From positions 2,542,001 to 2,606,000 of the forward strand of contig JASGIT010000001.1 of the NCBI GenBank assembly GCA_047601665.1: a stretch of 64,000 nt of DNA, written 5' to 3'. This stretch comes from JASGIT01 sp047601665. Lineage in GTDB: Bacteria > Pseudomonadota > Gammaproteobacteria > Burkholderiales > Burkholderiaceae_C. Positions 52,876 through 63,596 of the stretch are shown in pieces; the first letter of the stretch is position 1; each line of letters begins with the position of its first letter. The notes under the pieces are model-generated. The model ran no database searches. It saw nothing but the letters and a program-made list of their open reading frames with translations, and was not told the DNA's origin. The position numbers were made by a program, and so were the translations under genes.

Positions 52876-53525
52876 TGCGGCACATCCTCGTCTACGCCGA
52901 CTCGCTGTCCTGGGGCATCGTGCCCGGCACGCGCCAGCGCCTGCCTTTCGAGGCACGCTGGCCCGGCGTGATGGAAGGCGCGCTGGTGGCGCGGGGCGTG
53001 AGCGCGCGCGTGACCGAGGATTGCCTGAACGGCCGCCGCACGGTCTGGGACGACCCCTTCAAGCCCGGCCGCAACGGGCTGGACGGCCTGGCGCAGCGCA
53101 TCGAAGCCCAGTCGCCGCTGGCGCTGGTGGTGCTGATGCTGGGCACCAATGACTTCCAGGTCATGCACGCCAACAACGCCTGGGGCAGCGCCCAGGGCAC
53201 CGCCGCGCTGATCCACGCCATCCGCACCGCGCCCATCGAGCCCGGTATGCCCGTGCCGGCCATCCTGGTGGTGGCGCCGCCGCCGGCGCAGGTGGCGCGC
53301 GGGCCCATCGCGCCCAAGTTCGAAGGCGCGCAAGCCAAGTGCGCAGGCCTGGCGGATGCCCTGCGCACCGTGTGCGAGGCCGAGGGCTGCGCCTTCTTCG
53401 ACGCCGGCAGCGTCACGCCGACCAGCGCGGTCGACGGTGTGCACCTGGACGCGCCGCAGCACGCCATGCTGGGGCGGGCGCTGGCGGAGGTGGTGGCACC
53501 GCTGCTGGCTCCATCCAAGGGATGA
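52875..53525 (+). CDS. SGNH/GDSL-family esterase-like hydrolase
   Basis: 216-aa hydrolase of the SGNH superfamily (arylesterase/TesA-like). Block I is YADSLSWGIVPGTRQRLPFEARW (nucleophile Ser in D-S), block II Gly/Asn appear near EDCLNGRRTVWDD, block III is LGTNDF, and the C-terminal Asp-His pair is in DGVHLDAPQH. It has no signal peptide, so it is cytosolic. It is coupled to hom (TGATG) and ends 4 bp before thrC, so it sits inside the threonine pathway operon. Its substrate is unknown. Confidence 0.85.
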   Translation: MRHILVYADSLSWGIVPGTRQRLPFEARWPGVMEGALVARGVSARVTEDCLNGRRTVWDDPFKPGRNGLDGLAQRIEAQSPLALVVLMLGTNDFQVMHANNAWGSAQGTAALIHAIRTAPIEPGMPVPAILVVAPPPAQVARGPIAPKFEGAQAKCAGLADALRTVCEAEGCAFFDAGSVTPTSAVDGVHLDAPQHAMLGRALAEVVAPLLAPSKG

Positions 53526-53529
53526 ACGA

Positions 53530-54960
53530 ATGAACTACCTCTCCACCCGTGGCGACGCCACCCCCCGCAAGTTCTGCGACATCCTGCTCGAAGGCCTGGC
53601 GCCCGACGGCGGCCTGTACCTGCCCGAGCGCTATCCGCACATCGACGACGCCGCGCTGACGCAGTTGCGCCGCGCATACCATGAGCAGGGCTACGCCGAA
53701 CTCGCGTTCCGCATCCTCTCGCTCTACATCGACGACATCCCCGCCGCCGACCTGCGCGCCCTGTGCGAGAAGACGTACACGGCGGAAGTCTTCGGCACCG
53801 GCGAAATCGTGCCCCTGCGCCACCTCGAGGACGGCCTGTGGCTCGAAGCCCTGTCCAACGGCCCCACGCTGGCCTTCAAGGACATGGCCATGCAACTGCT
53901 GGGCAACCTGTTCGAGTACGAATTGGCCCGCCGTGGCGAACAACTGAATATCCTCGGAGCGACCAGCGGCGACACCGGCAGCGCCGCCGAATACGCCATG
54001 CGCGGCAAAAAGGGCGTGCGCGTGTTCATGACCTCGCCCCACGGCCGCATGAGCCCCTTCCAGCAGGCGCAGATGTTCAGCCTGCAGGACGCGAACATCC
54101 ACAACCTTGCCATCGAAGGCGTGTTCGACGACTGTCAGGACATCGTCAAGGCCGTGTCCAACGACCTCGCGTTCAAGGCGAAGTACAAGATCGGCACCGT
54201 CAACTCCATCAACTGGGCGCGGCTGCTGGCCCAGGTGGTCTACTATTTCGCGGGCTATGTACAGGCCACTGAGAGCAACGACCAGCAGGTCAGCTTCACC
54301 GTGCCTTCGGGCAACTTCGGCAACATCTGCGCGGGCCACGTGGCGCGCATGATGGGCCTGCCCATCGCCAGGCTGGTGGTGGCGACCAACGAGAACGACG
54401 TGCTCGACGAATTCTTCCGCACCGGCGTGTACCGCGTGCGCGGCAGCGCCGACACGCACGAAACGTCGAGCCCGAGCATGGACATCAGCAAGGCCAGCAA
54501 CTTCGAGCGCTTCGTGTTCGACCTGCTGGGCCGTGATGCTGAACGCACACGCGCACTCTTTGGCGACGCGCTGGCGCAGGAGGGCCGCTTCGACCTGAGC
54601 GCCGACCCGCTGTTCCAGCAGGCCGCGACGCGCTACGGTTTCGAGAGCGGCAAGAGCACGCACGCCGACCGCCTCGCCACCATCCGCGACAACTACCAGC
54701 GCCACGGTGTCACCATCGACACCCATACGGCCGACGGCGTGAAGGTCGCGCGCGAGCACCACCAGGACGCCCGCATTCCCATGATCGTGCTGGAGACGGC
54801 GCTGCCCATCAAATTCGCCGAGACCATCCAGGAAGCCCTGGGCCACGCGCCCGAGCGCCCGGCCCGGTTCGAGGGCATCGAAAACCTGCCCAAGCGCGTG
54901 CAGGTGCTGCCCGCGAGCGTGGAGCAGGTCAAGGCCTACATCGAGCGGCACTGCGACTGA
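53530..54960 (+). CDS. thrC: threonine synthase
   Basis: PLP enzyme converting O-phosphohomoserine to threonine. The 476-aa protein has the long (E. coli/yeast-type) layout: MNYLSTRGDATPRKFCDILLEGLAPDGGLYLPERYP at the start, the PLP lysine in GPTLAFKDMAMQLLG, GATSGDTGSAAEYAMRGKKGV, FTVPSGNFGN and ETSSPSMDISKASNFERF. Together with asd (34 kb) and hom it supplies most of the threonine branch. Homoserine kinase is not in the window. Confidence 0.97.
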   Translation: MNYLSTRGDATPRKFCDILLEGLAPDGGLYLPERYPHIDDAALTQLRRAYHEQGYAELAFRILSLYIDDIPAADLRALCEKTYTAEVFGTGEIVPLRHLEDGLWLEALSNGPTLAFKDMAMQLLGNLFEYELARRGEQLNILGATSGDTGSAAEYAMRGKKGVRVFMTSPHGRMSPFQQAQMFSLQDANIHNLAIEGVFDDCQDIVKAVSNDLAFKAKYKIGTVNSINWARLLAQVVYYFAGYVQATESNDQQVSFTVPSGNFGNICAGHVARMMGLPIARLVVATNENDVLDEFFRTGVYRVRGSADTHETSSPSMDISKASNFERFVFDLLGRDAERTRALFGDALAQEGRFDLSADPLFQQAATRYGFESGKSTHADRLATIRDNYQRHGVTIDTHTADGVKVAREHHQDARIPMIVLETALPIKFAETIQEALGHAPERPARFEGIENLPKRVQVLPASVEQVKAYIERHCD

Positions 54961-54974
54961 TTTTTGAGTCAAAT

Positions 54975-55011
54975 CGGTCTCCAGCCCAGGTGGGACAAGC
55001 GCTGGCAGCTA
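54975..55011 (-). repeat. dyad repeat between thrC and mobB
   Basis: Minus-oriented diverged copy: + strand TCTCCAGCCCAGGTGGGACAAGCGCTGGCAGCTAC in full. The right arm is intact but the left has decayed (CAGCCC), so hairpin formation is weak. It fills most of the 68-bp gap. Confidence 0.65.
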
Positions 55012-55028
55012 CGAATTCAGGAGTGAAC

Positions 55029-55538
55029 ATGCACGTCGTGGGCTTTGCGGGCTACTCGGGTTCCGGCAAGACCACGCTCATCGAGCGCCTGATTCCCGCG
55101 CTGCGCGCGCGCGGCCAGCGCGTGTCCGTGGTCAAGCACGCGCACCACGGCTTCGACGTGGACTACCCCGGCAAGGACACCCACCGCCACCGCACGGCGG
55201 GCGCCTACGAAGTGCTCGCCGCCTCGCGCCAGCGCGTGGTGCTGATGCATGAGAACGAACAGCCCGCCGAGCCGGACGTCCACGCCCTGATCGCCCAACT
55301 CGACGCGCGCGCCGGCTGGGTGCTGGTCGAAGGCTTCAAGGACGCCGACCTGCCCAAGATCGCTGTCTGGCGCGCGGGCCTGCCGCCGCACCCGCAAGAC
55401 GCGCACACTGTGGCCGTGGCGGCCGACGCGGCTTTGCAGACGACACTACCGGTACATAACCTCAACGCGCCCGCCGCGCTGGCCGACTGGCTGCTGGCCC
55501 ATGCGGAGCGCTTCACCTACCACCGGAGACAACCGTGA
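55029..55538 (+). CDS. mobB: molybdopterin-guanine dinucleotide biosynthesis protein MobB
   Basis: GTP-binding adapter that assists nucleotide attachment to molybdopterin. It has 169 aa with Walker A GYSGSGKTT (Lys14), VVKHAHHGFDVDYPGKDTHRHRTAGA and the Walker B-like VLVEGFKDADLPKIAVWR. ATG 55029 is chosen because the P-loop is always near the N-terminus. Its stop overlaps the moeA GTG start (GTGA). Confidence 0.94.
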   Translation: MHVVGFAGYSGSGKTTLIERLIPALRARGQRVSVVKHAHHGFDVDYPGKDTHRHRTAGAYEVLAASRQRVVLMHENEQPAEPDVHALIAQLDARAGWVLVEGFKDADLPKIAVWRAGLPPHPQDAHTVAVAADAALQTTLPVHNLNAPAALADWLLAHAERFTYHRRQP

Positions 55539-56758
55539 ATCGCCCCCCCCTCAAGTCCCTGGACGACGCCCTGGCCAGCCTGCTGGCCGAGGCCCAGCCG
55601 CTGGCCGGCGGCGACACCGTGCCCACCTTCGACGCCGATGGCCGCGTGCTGCAGCACGACGCCCTCTCGCCGCTGCACGTGCCGCCGCAGGACAACAGCG
55701 CGATGGACGGCTACGCCGTGCGGCGGGCCGACGTGGCCGCGCCGGGCGTGGAACTGCCGGTCAGCCAACGCATCGCCGCCGGCATGGCGGGCGCCCCGCT
55801 GGCTGTGGGCACGGCGGCGCGCATCTTCACCGGCGCGCCCGTGCCCGCGGGGGCCGACGCCATCGCCATGCAGGAAGACTGCGAGGCCCTGGGCGTCGAC
55901 CGCGTGCGCGTCAACGCCGTGCCCGCGCCCGGCCAATGGATACGCCGCGCGGGCGAAGACATCACCCTGGGCGCCACCGTGCTCACTGCGGGCACGCGCC
56001 TCGGCCCCGCCGAACTGGGCCTGGCCGCCAGCATCGGCCTGGCCCGGCTGCAGGTCGCCCGCAGGCCGCGCGTGGCGCTGTTCTCCACGGGCGACGAACT
56101 CGTCATGCCCGGCGACGTGCCGCCCGACCGGATGGCGCCCGGCGCCATCTACAACAGCAACCGCTTCTTTTTGCGCGCGCAGCTGGCACGCCTGGGCTGC
56201 GCGGTGACGGACTGCGGCATCGTCCCCGACCAGCGCGGCGCCACCGAGGCCGCGCTGCGCGACGCCAGCGCCGCGCACGACCTCATCCTGACCAGCGGCG
56301 GCGTTTCCGTGGGCGAGGAAGACCACGTCAAGCCCGCCGTCGAAGCCCTGGGCCGCCTGGACCTCTGGCAGATCGCCATGAAGCCCGGCAAGCCCTTTGC
56401 CTATGGCCGCGTGCAAGGCGCGCACTTCATGGGCCTGCCCGGCAACCCCGTGTCCAGCTTCATGACCTTCGCGCTGCTGGTGCGCCCCTTCCTGCTGCGC
56501 CTGCAGGGCGTGAACGACGTGGCCCCGCGCAGCCTGCCCGCCACGGCCCATTTCGACTGGCCCCGCGCCGACAAGCGCCGCGAATTCCTGCGCGTGCGCC
56601 GCAACGGCGCGGGCGGGCTGGAGCGGTTCGCCAACCAGGGCTCGGGCGTGCTCACGTCGGTCGCTTGGGGCGACGGCGTGGTGGACAACCCGGCGGGCCA
56701 GACCATCGCGCAGGGCGATACGGTGCGCTACATCCCCTTCGCGGAGTTGCTGGCGTGA
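55535..56758 (+). CDS. moeA: molybdopterin molybdenumtransferase MoeA
   Basis: Inserts molybdate into adenylylated molybdopterin. It has 407 aa with MoeA domains in order: the N-terminal PPQDNSAMDGYAVRRADV, GVELPVSQRIAAGMAG, FTGAPVPAGADAIAMQED, the MoCF-binding domain with FSTGDELVMPGD, ILTSGGVSVGEEDHVKPAV and GLPGNPVSSFMTF, then the C-terminal beta domain. The GTG start overlaps mobB, and its stop overlaps the moaD GTG in the same way. Confidence 0.96.
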   Translation: MNRPPLKSLDDALASLLAEAQPLAGGDTVPTFDADGRVLQHDALSPLHVPPQDNSAMDGYAVRRADVAAPGVELPVSQRIAAGMAGAPLAVGTAARIFTGAPVPAGADAIAMQEDCEALGVDRVRVNAVPAPGQWIRRAGEDITLGATVLTAGTRLGPAELGLAASIGLARLQVARRPRVALFSTGDELVMPGDVPPDRMAPGAIYNSNRFFLRAQLARLGCAVTDCGIVPDQRGATEAALRDASAAHDLILTSGGVSVGEEDHVKPAVEALGRLDLWQIAMKPGKPFAYGRVQGAHFMGLPGNPVSSFMTFALLVRPFLLRLQGVNDVAPRSLPATAHFDWPRADKRREFLRVRRNGAGGLERFANQGSGVLTSVAWGDGVVDNPAGQTIAQGDTVRYIPFAELLA

Positions 56759-57006
56759 AGATCACCGTGCGCTATTTCGCCTCCATCCGCGAGGCCGTGG
56801 GGCAGGGCAGCGAGGCGCTGGAGACTGCCGCCCCCACACTGGCCGCGCTGCGCGACGAACTCATCGCGCGCGGCGGCGCCTATGCCGCCAGCCTGGCGCG
56901 CGGCAGGGCCGTGCGCATGGCGCTGAATCAGGACTTGAGCGACGAAACGGCACCGCTAGCCGAAGGCGCGGAAGTAGCCTTCTTCCCACCCGTCACGGGC
57001 GGCTGA
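56755..57006 (+). CDS. moaD: molybdopterin synthase sulfur carrier subunit MoaD
   Basis: Ubiquitin-like sulfur donor of molybdopterin synthase. It has 83 aa and ends in the essential Gly-Gly (PPVTGG) that is adenylated and thiocarboxylated. The start is KITVRYFASIREAVGQG. The GTG start overlaps moeA. Its last 14 bases overlap, tail to tail, a small gene on the minus strand that separates it from moaE. Confidence 0.95.
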   Translation: MKITVRYFASIREAVGQGSEALETAAPTLAALRDELIARGGAYAASLARGRAVRMALNQDLSDETAPLAEGAEVAFFPPVTGG

Positions 57007-57307
57007 GCTCCGGACACCGCCACTGCAACAACTCCGCCAGGCGGCAGGTGATCCACATGGCCTCGGGCGGCGTCACGCCCGCATCGGGGCTCGCCAGCCC
57101 CGCATGGATGCGCCGCAGGATTTCGGCTTCGGACGGTGCCTGCACGTGGTACAGCGTCTGCGCGTGTTCGACGAGGTGGTTGGCCAGGTCCTCGCACAAC
57201 TCGTAGCGCGCCCGCACTTCGCCGATGGGCGTCAGCAGGCGCTCACGCGCATCGCTGTGCAGCGCGATGAACGAAGGGGGAACGAGAATCTGGCTGTCGT
57301 CATGCAT
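56993..57307 (-). CDS. small hypothetical protein antisense within the moa cluster
   Basis: 104-aa protein of unknown family: MHDDSQILVPPSFIALHSDARERLL, a helical Leu/Glu-rich middle (CEDLANHLVEHAQTLYHVQAPSEAEILRRIHAGL), and a C-terminal MWITCRLAELLQWRCPEL. It is soluble with no signal or membrane segment. It starts 27 bp from the divergent moaE start and overlaps the moaD end by 14 bp. The helical pattern and good codon use suggest it is real, and a regulatory or adaptor role is possible but unproven. Confidence 0.65.
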   Translation of the reverse strand: MHDDSQILVPPSFIALHSDARERLLTPIGEVRARYELCEDLANHLVEHAQTLYHVQAPSEAEILRRIHAGLASPDAGVTPPEAMWITCRLAELLQWRCPELSRP

Positions 57308-57334
57308 CCGGCAAATGTAGCCACAATACCCGCC

Positions 57335-57820
57335 ATGACCTTGCCGCGTGTTTCCATCCAGACCCAGGATTTCGACGTTTCCACCGAACTGGCCGCCCTG
57401 CGCGCCCAGGACGCGCGCGTGGGCGCGGTGTGCTGCTTCGTCGGCACGGTGCGCGACCGCAACGAGGGCGACGTGGTGGCGGAAATGGAGCTGGAGCACT
57501 ACCCCGGCATGACCGAAAAGGCCATCGAGGCCATGATCGACGAGGCCATGCGGCGCTTCGCCATCTTCGGTGCCCGCGTGGTCCACCGCGTGGGGCGGCT
57601 GCAGCCGCTCGACCAGATCGTGCTGGTGGCGGTGACTTCGGCGCACCGGGGCGAGAGCTTCCAGGCCTGCGAGTTCCTGATGGACTACCTGAAGACCCAG
57701 GCCCCGTTCTGGAAAAAGGAGCAGACGCCCCAGGGCGCGCGCTGGGTGGACGCGCGCGTGGCCGACGACAAAGCCCTGGCGCGCTGGGGCATTCAAGCCC
57801 TCAACGCGCAGCAGGGCTGA
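57335..57820 (+). CDS. moaE: molybdopterin synthase catalytic subunit MoaE
   Basis: Uses MoaD thiocarboxylate to turn precursor Z (cPMP) into molybdopterin dithiolene. It has 161 aa with VGAVCCFVGTVRDRNEGD, LEHYPGMTEKAIEAM, HRVGRLQPLDQIVLVAVTSAHRGESFQACEFLMDYLK and the catalytic lysines in APFWKKEQ. It is separated from moaD by the minus-strand gene, so it must have its own promoter within the 27-bp divergent gap or rely on read-through. Confidence 0.95.
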   Translation: MTLPRVSIQTQDFDVSTELAALRAQDARVGAVCCFVGTVRDRNEGDVVAEMELEHYPGMTEKAIEAMIDEAMRRFAIFGARVVHRVGRLQPLDQIVLVAVTSAHRGESFQACEFLMDYLKTQAPFWKKEQTPQGARWVDARVADDKALARWGIQALNAQQG

Positions 57821-57826
57821 GCCAGG

Positions 57827-58681
57827 TCAAGGCGCCAGCTGGGTCGAGGTGGCCAGCGCCGCAGCCTCTGCCGCGCAGGTCGCGGCGGGCGGCACCAGGC
57901 CCTTGGCGCGCGCCGCCGCCACTTCTTCCCTGGCCGCGGCCACCTGGGCGTTGAAGACCGCATTGGTCTGCAGCCGCGCCACGGCGGCGGAGCCCATCAG
58001 GCGGCCGGCCTCGATGTCGCTCTTCCAGTGCACGCCGCACACGCCGCGGCTTTGCGAGAACGAGCGCCCGCGCTGCAGCAGCGCGTCCGCGCGCTCGGGC
58101 GACACCTGGGTCAGCACCATGGCCCAGGCCCAGCCCAGCGCGGAGTGGCCCGAGGGGTAGGAGCCGTCCTTGCGCAGCGCGGGCTCTTCGTTGGGCGTGC
58201 AGGTGCCTTCGTTGAACACGACGAAGGGGCGGGTGCGCTGGTACTTGTCCTTGGCCTTGTAGGTGGCCAGGCCCGCGTCCAGCAGGGTGCGGCGCAGCAG
58301 CATGTTGGTGTGGGGCGTGTTCTGCTCGGAAATGTCCACGCCCAGCGCGCAGGCGAACGCCTTTTCCGCGCCCGGGAACTTGAGGTTCGCGTCCTTGGTG
58401 GCCTGGACGCCGCGCGGGCCTTTCTGCAGCGCGGTGAGGGCCTTGTAGGCCTCCTTGTCCGCCGCCAGCAGGGCCGAGCCTTCGGCGGGCGGGGGCGGCA
58501 GCAGGGCCAGGCTGTCGGGCAGCTCGGCGGGGCTCAGGTAGCCCTTGACCAGGCCGGGGCGGAATTCGCCCACGGCGGCCACGGTGGTGGGTGGCGCGGA
58601 CGTGGACGCCGTGGGCGCCGTGGTGCAGGCGGCGGCCAGCAGGGAAGCGGCCGCGGTGGCCACGAGAGCGGAAGTACGCAT
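57827..58681 (-). CDS. class A acid phosphatase (PAP2 family)
   Basis: Periplasmic or membrane-anchored non-specific acid phosphatase (PhoN-like), 284 aa. The signal peptide is MRTSALVATAAASLLAAAC, and Cys19 may be lipidated. The three PAP2 signatures are all present: KDKYQRTRP, YPSGHSA (catalytic His) and SRGVCGVHWKSD. Length and the six-helix core fit PhoN/PiACP. It converges on moaE with a 6-bp gap and diverges from clpB. Confidence 0.92.
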   Translation of the reverse strand: MRTSALVATAAASLLAAACTTAPTASTSAPPTTVAAVGEFRPGLVKGYLSPAELPDSLALLPPPPAEGSALLAADKEAYKALTALQKGPRGVQATKDANLKFPGAEKAFACALGVDISEQNTPHTNMLLRRTLLDAGLATYKAKDKYQRTRPFVVFNEGTCTPNEEPALRKDGSYPSGHSALGWAWAMVLTQVSPERADALLQRGRSFSQSRGVCGVHWKSDIEAGRLMGSAAVARLQTNAVFNAQVAAAREEVAAARAKGLVPPAATCAAEAAALATSTQLAP

Positions 58682-58777
58682 GTTGTCTCCTGTTGATGTA
58701 TGGATACGCGGTGAACGCGCGAAGATGCTAGGGGCCCCGGGCACGGTAGCAAGCCGCAAATGTGACAGTCACAATGG

Positions 58778-58805
58778 GTTGAATACCGGGCTGGCGGCGC
58801 CATAT
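58778..58805 (+). promoter_or_regulatory. sigma-32 heat-shock promoter of clpB
   Basis: GTTGAAT (58778-58784; five of seven bases of CTTGAAA) and CGCCATAT (58798-58805; seven of eight of CCCCATAT), spaced 13 bp, 47 bp before the clpB start. Confidence 0.7.
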
Positions 58806-58851
58806 CGGTTGCAACGCTCCCGCCGTTGCGGGAAGAAAGAAGATTCAACCC

Positions 58852-61443
<2,592 letters not shown>

Positions 61444-61456
61444 GGTTGTCCACCCC

Positions 61457-61484
61457 CGCCCTCTCCCCACGGGAGAGGGCGTTT
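61457..61484 (+). terminator. hairpin terminator after clpB
   Basis: A perfect 11-bp stem CGCCCTCTCCC / GGGAGAGGGCG with a 3-nt loop (CAC), followed by only three T. It lies 13 bp after the clpB stop. Such GGGAGAGGGC hairpins are repeated in many proteobacterial genomes, so it may also be a mobile palindrome reused as a terminator. Confidence 0.7.
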
Positions 61485-61504
61485 CTGCCAGAGAGGTTTG
61501 CAGT

Positions 61505-61789
61505 TTGAACGATGCCCTATCGACGTTGGTGAACTGGGTGGTGAGGTGCGTCCTCATCGCCCTGGGCCTGCTGTTTTTCCTGGGCCTGCTGGCCTTCGCC
61601 GCTCTGCTGATCGCCGCCTGGAGCTTGCGCGTGCTGTGGGCGCGCCTCACCGGCGGCCCGGCGGTGCCCCGCCCGCACGTCAGCCCGCGCCAGGGCTTCA
61701 ACAAGGTGTACCGCTACGGCCAGCGCGGCGCGCCCACCGAGATCACGGACGTGGAAGTGCGCGACGTCGCCCCGCGCAACGAACCCTGA
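61505..61789 (+). CDS. small membrane protein of unknown function
   Basis: 94-aa protein with one or two hydrophobic helices (about residues 10-42; VVRCVLIALGLLFFLGLLAFAALLIAAW), then a basic soluble tail (FNKVYRYGQRGAPTEITDVEVRD). No family is recognised. TTG 61505 is taken as the start because GAGAGG at 61491-61496 is well spaced; an in-frame GTG further on would cut into the hydrophobic segment. It lies between clpB and the aldehyde dehydrogenase gene. Confidence 0.65.
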   Translation: MNDALSTLVNWVVRCVLIALGLLFFLGLLAFAALLIAAWSLRVLWARLTGGPAVPRPHVSPRQGFNKVYRYGQRGAPTEITDVEVRDVAPRNEP

Positions 61790-61813
61790 TGAGGGTTCGA
61801 TAATGGCCAACGT

Positions 61814-63253
61814 ATGACCCCTGACGACATCCGCGCGCTGTTCGAAACCCAGCGCCACGCCAGCCGCGCCCAGCCCGACGTGCCCCTGCTGCTGCGCCGC
61901 GAGCGGCTGCTGCGCATCAAGGCCCTGCTCGACGAACACGGCCCCGTGCTGGCCGCCGCCGTGCAGGCCGACTTCGGTATGCGCTCGCCCCGGCTCACCG
62001 AGGTGGCCGACTTCTTCGTGCTGCGTACCTTGCTGGCCGACACGCTTAAGCATCTGGCCCGCTGGACCAAACCGCAAAAAGTCCGCACGCCGCTCTACCT
62101 GCAACCCGCCTCGGCCTGGGTGCAGCGCCAGCCCTTGGGCGTGGTCGCTGTCATCGCGCCGTGGAACTACCCGGTGCAGCTGGCGCTGGCCCCCGCCATC
62201 ACCGCGCTGGCGGCGGGCAACCGCGTCATCCTGAAGCCCAGCGAACTCACGCCCCACACCTCGGCGCGGCTGGCCGCGCTGGTCGGCCAGTTCTTCACGC
62301 CCGACGAATTCGCCGTGGTGCAGGGCGACGCGGCCACGGCGGCGCTGATCGCCTCGCTGCCGTTCGACCACATCGTCTTCACCGGCTCCACCGCCGTGGG
62401 GCGCAAGGTGGCGCTGGCGGCGGCGGCCAACCTCACGCCGACCACGCTGGAACTCGGCGGCAAGTCGCCCTGCATCCTCGACGCAGGCTGCGATCTGGCC
62501 GACGCCGCGCTCAAGATCGCCCACGGCAAGCTGCTCAACGCGGGCCAGACCTGCATCGCGCCCGACTACGTGCTGCTGCCCCGGGGCCGCGAGGCCGCGT
62601 TCGCGGACGCCTACCGCGCCGCCGTGGCGCGGCTGTATCCGCAGATCGAGGGCAACCCGGACTACGCCAGCATCATCACCCCGCGCCACCTGGCCCGCCT
62701 GCGCACCATGCTGCAGCAGGCGCAGACCCAGGGGGCCGAGGTGGTGTCCATGGCCCCCGCGCAGCCCGTGCCCGCGCCCAACCACCAGGGCAGCCTGGGC
62801 GACGGCGTCAGCCGCCAGATGCCGCCGGTGCTGGTGTTCGGCGTCCATGACTCCATGCAGCTGATGCAGGAGGAAATCTTCGGCCCCATCCTGCCCGTGA
62901 TCGGCTACGAGCGGCTCGACGACGCCATCGCCCACATCAACGCCGGGCCGCGCCCGCTGGCGCTGTACTGGTTCGGCCACAGCGACGCGGTGCGCGACGA
63001 CGTGCTGCGCCGCACCGTGAGCGGCGGCGTGACGGTGAACGACACGCTGTTTCACATCGCGCACGACGGCCTGCTCTTCGGCGGCGTGGGCGACAGCGGC
63101 TGGGGCGCGTACCACGGCGAGGCGGGGTTCCTGCGCCTGTCGCACCAGAAGAGCGTGCTCGCGCAGTCGCGCTGGGCGCAGGGCAAGCTCTTCTACCCGC
63201 CGTACGGGGCCAAGTTCGACCAGGTGATGAACTTGCTGAAGCGCTGGCTCTGA
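61814..63253 (+). CDS. coniferyl-type aldehyde dehydrogenase
   Basis: NAD(P)-dependent aldehyde dehydrogenase of the class including coniferyl aldehyde dehydrogenase CalB and fatty-aldehyde enzymes, 479 aa. The catalytic Cys247 is in NAGQTCIAPDY and the general base Glu213 in LELGGKSP. VIAPWNYPVQLALAPA and FTGSTAVGRKV form the cofactor site. Substrate range cannot be fixed from sequence. The stop TGA lies within a CTCTGAG heptamer that is repeated at the far side of the adjacent inverted-repeat element, so that element appears to have inserted at this stop codon. Confidence 0.92.
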   Translation: MTPDDIRALFETQRHASRAQPDVPLLLRRERLLRIKALLDEHGPVLAAAVQADFGMRSPRLTEVADFFVLRTLLADTLKHLARWTKPQKVRTPLYLQPASAWVQRQPLGVVAVIAPWNYPVQLALAPAITALAAGNRVILKPSELTPHTSARLAALVGQFFTPDEFAVVQGDAATAALIASLPFDHIVFTGSTAVGRKVALAAAANLTPTTLELGGKSPCILDAGCDLADAALKIAHGKLLNAGQTCIAPDYVLLPRGREAAFADAYRAAVARLYPQIEGNPDYASIITPRHLARLRTMLQQAQTQGAEVVSMAPAQPVPAPNHQGSLGDGVSRQMPPVLVFGVHDSMQLMQEEIFGPILPVIGYERLDDAIAHINAGPRPLALYWFGHSDAVRDDVLRRTVSGGVTVNDTLFHIAHDGLLFGGVGDSGWGAYHGEAGFLRLSHQKSVLAQSRWAQGKLFYPPYGAKFDQVMNLLKRWL

Positions 63254-63516
63254 GCCTGTTCAAGGCCTTTTCATGGTGCCCGTTGCCCCGCAAAGGCAGT
63301 GGATGCAAGGCGCCCACCGCAAGCCGCACTGGAGTGCGGCGAGGATGGGCAACGCCGCAGACGCTGCCTTTGCGGGGCAACCCTTCGGGCAAGGCAGCAA
63401 ATAACCGCACTCGTCGTTGCGCACCTTGCCCAGGCAGAAGCATGGGCTGCGGCGCGCGCCTAGATTGCGGCTGTTTGCTGCCTTGCGGGCACCATGAAAA
63501 GGCCTTGAACAGGCTC
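63252..63516. mobile_element. non-autonomous inverted-repeat element (MITE-like), copy type 2
   Basis: 265-bp non-coding element with a perfect 31-bp terminal inverted repeat (63252-63282 and 63486-63516), starting GAGCCTGTTCAAGGCC. CTCTGAG occurs at both edges (63248-63254, 63514-63520). If this is a 7-bp target duplication, the ends shorten to 28 bp. Inside are two hairpin arms: an 18-bp perfect stem GTTGCCCCGCAAAGGCAG (63282-63299 with 63364-63381) around the core shared with the 47-kb element, and a second arm CAAGGCAGCAAA/TTTGCTGCCTTG (63390-63401, 63474-63485). No transposase gene is present. It makes up most of the 343-bp gap between the dehydrogenase and acetyltransferase genes. Confidence 0.75.
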
Positions 63517-63596
63517 TGAGGGTTACTACGGAGCAGTCTGGGCAAATTTGAGACAATCACGGGTTTTTCGTTTCTCACCCGTTTTCGCGTTTGCCC

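Noticed and set aside
63283..63519. Short open frames within the 63-kb element
   Set aside because: They run through hairpin arms on both strands and have no ribosome-binding site. Inverted-repeat structure explains the lack of stops.
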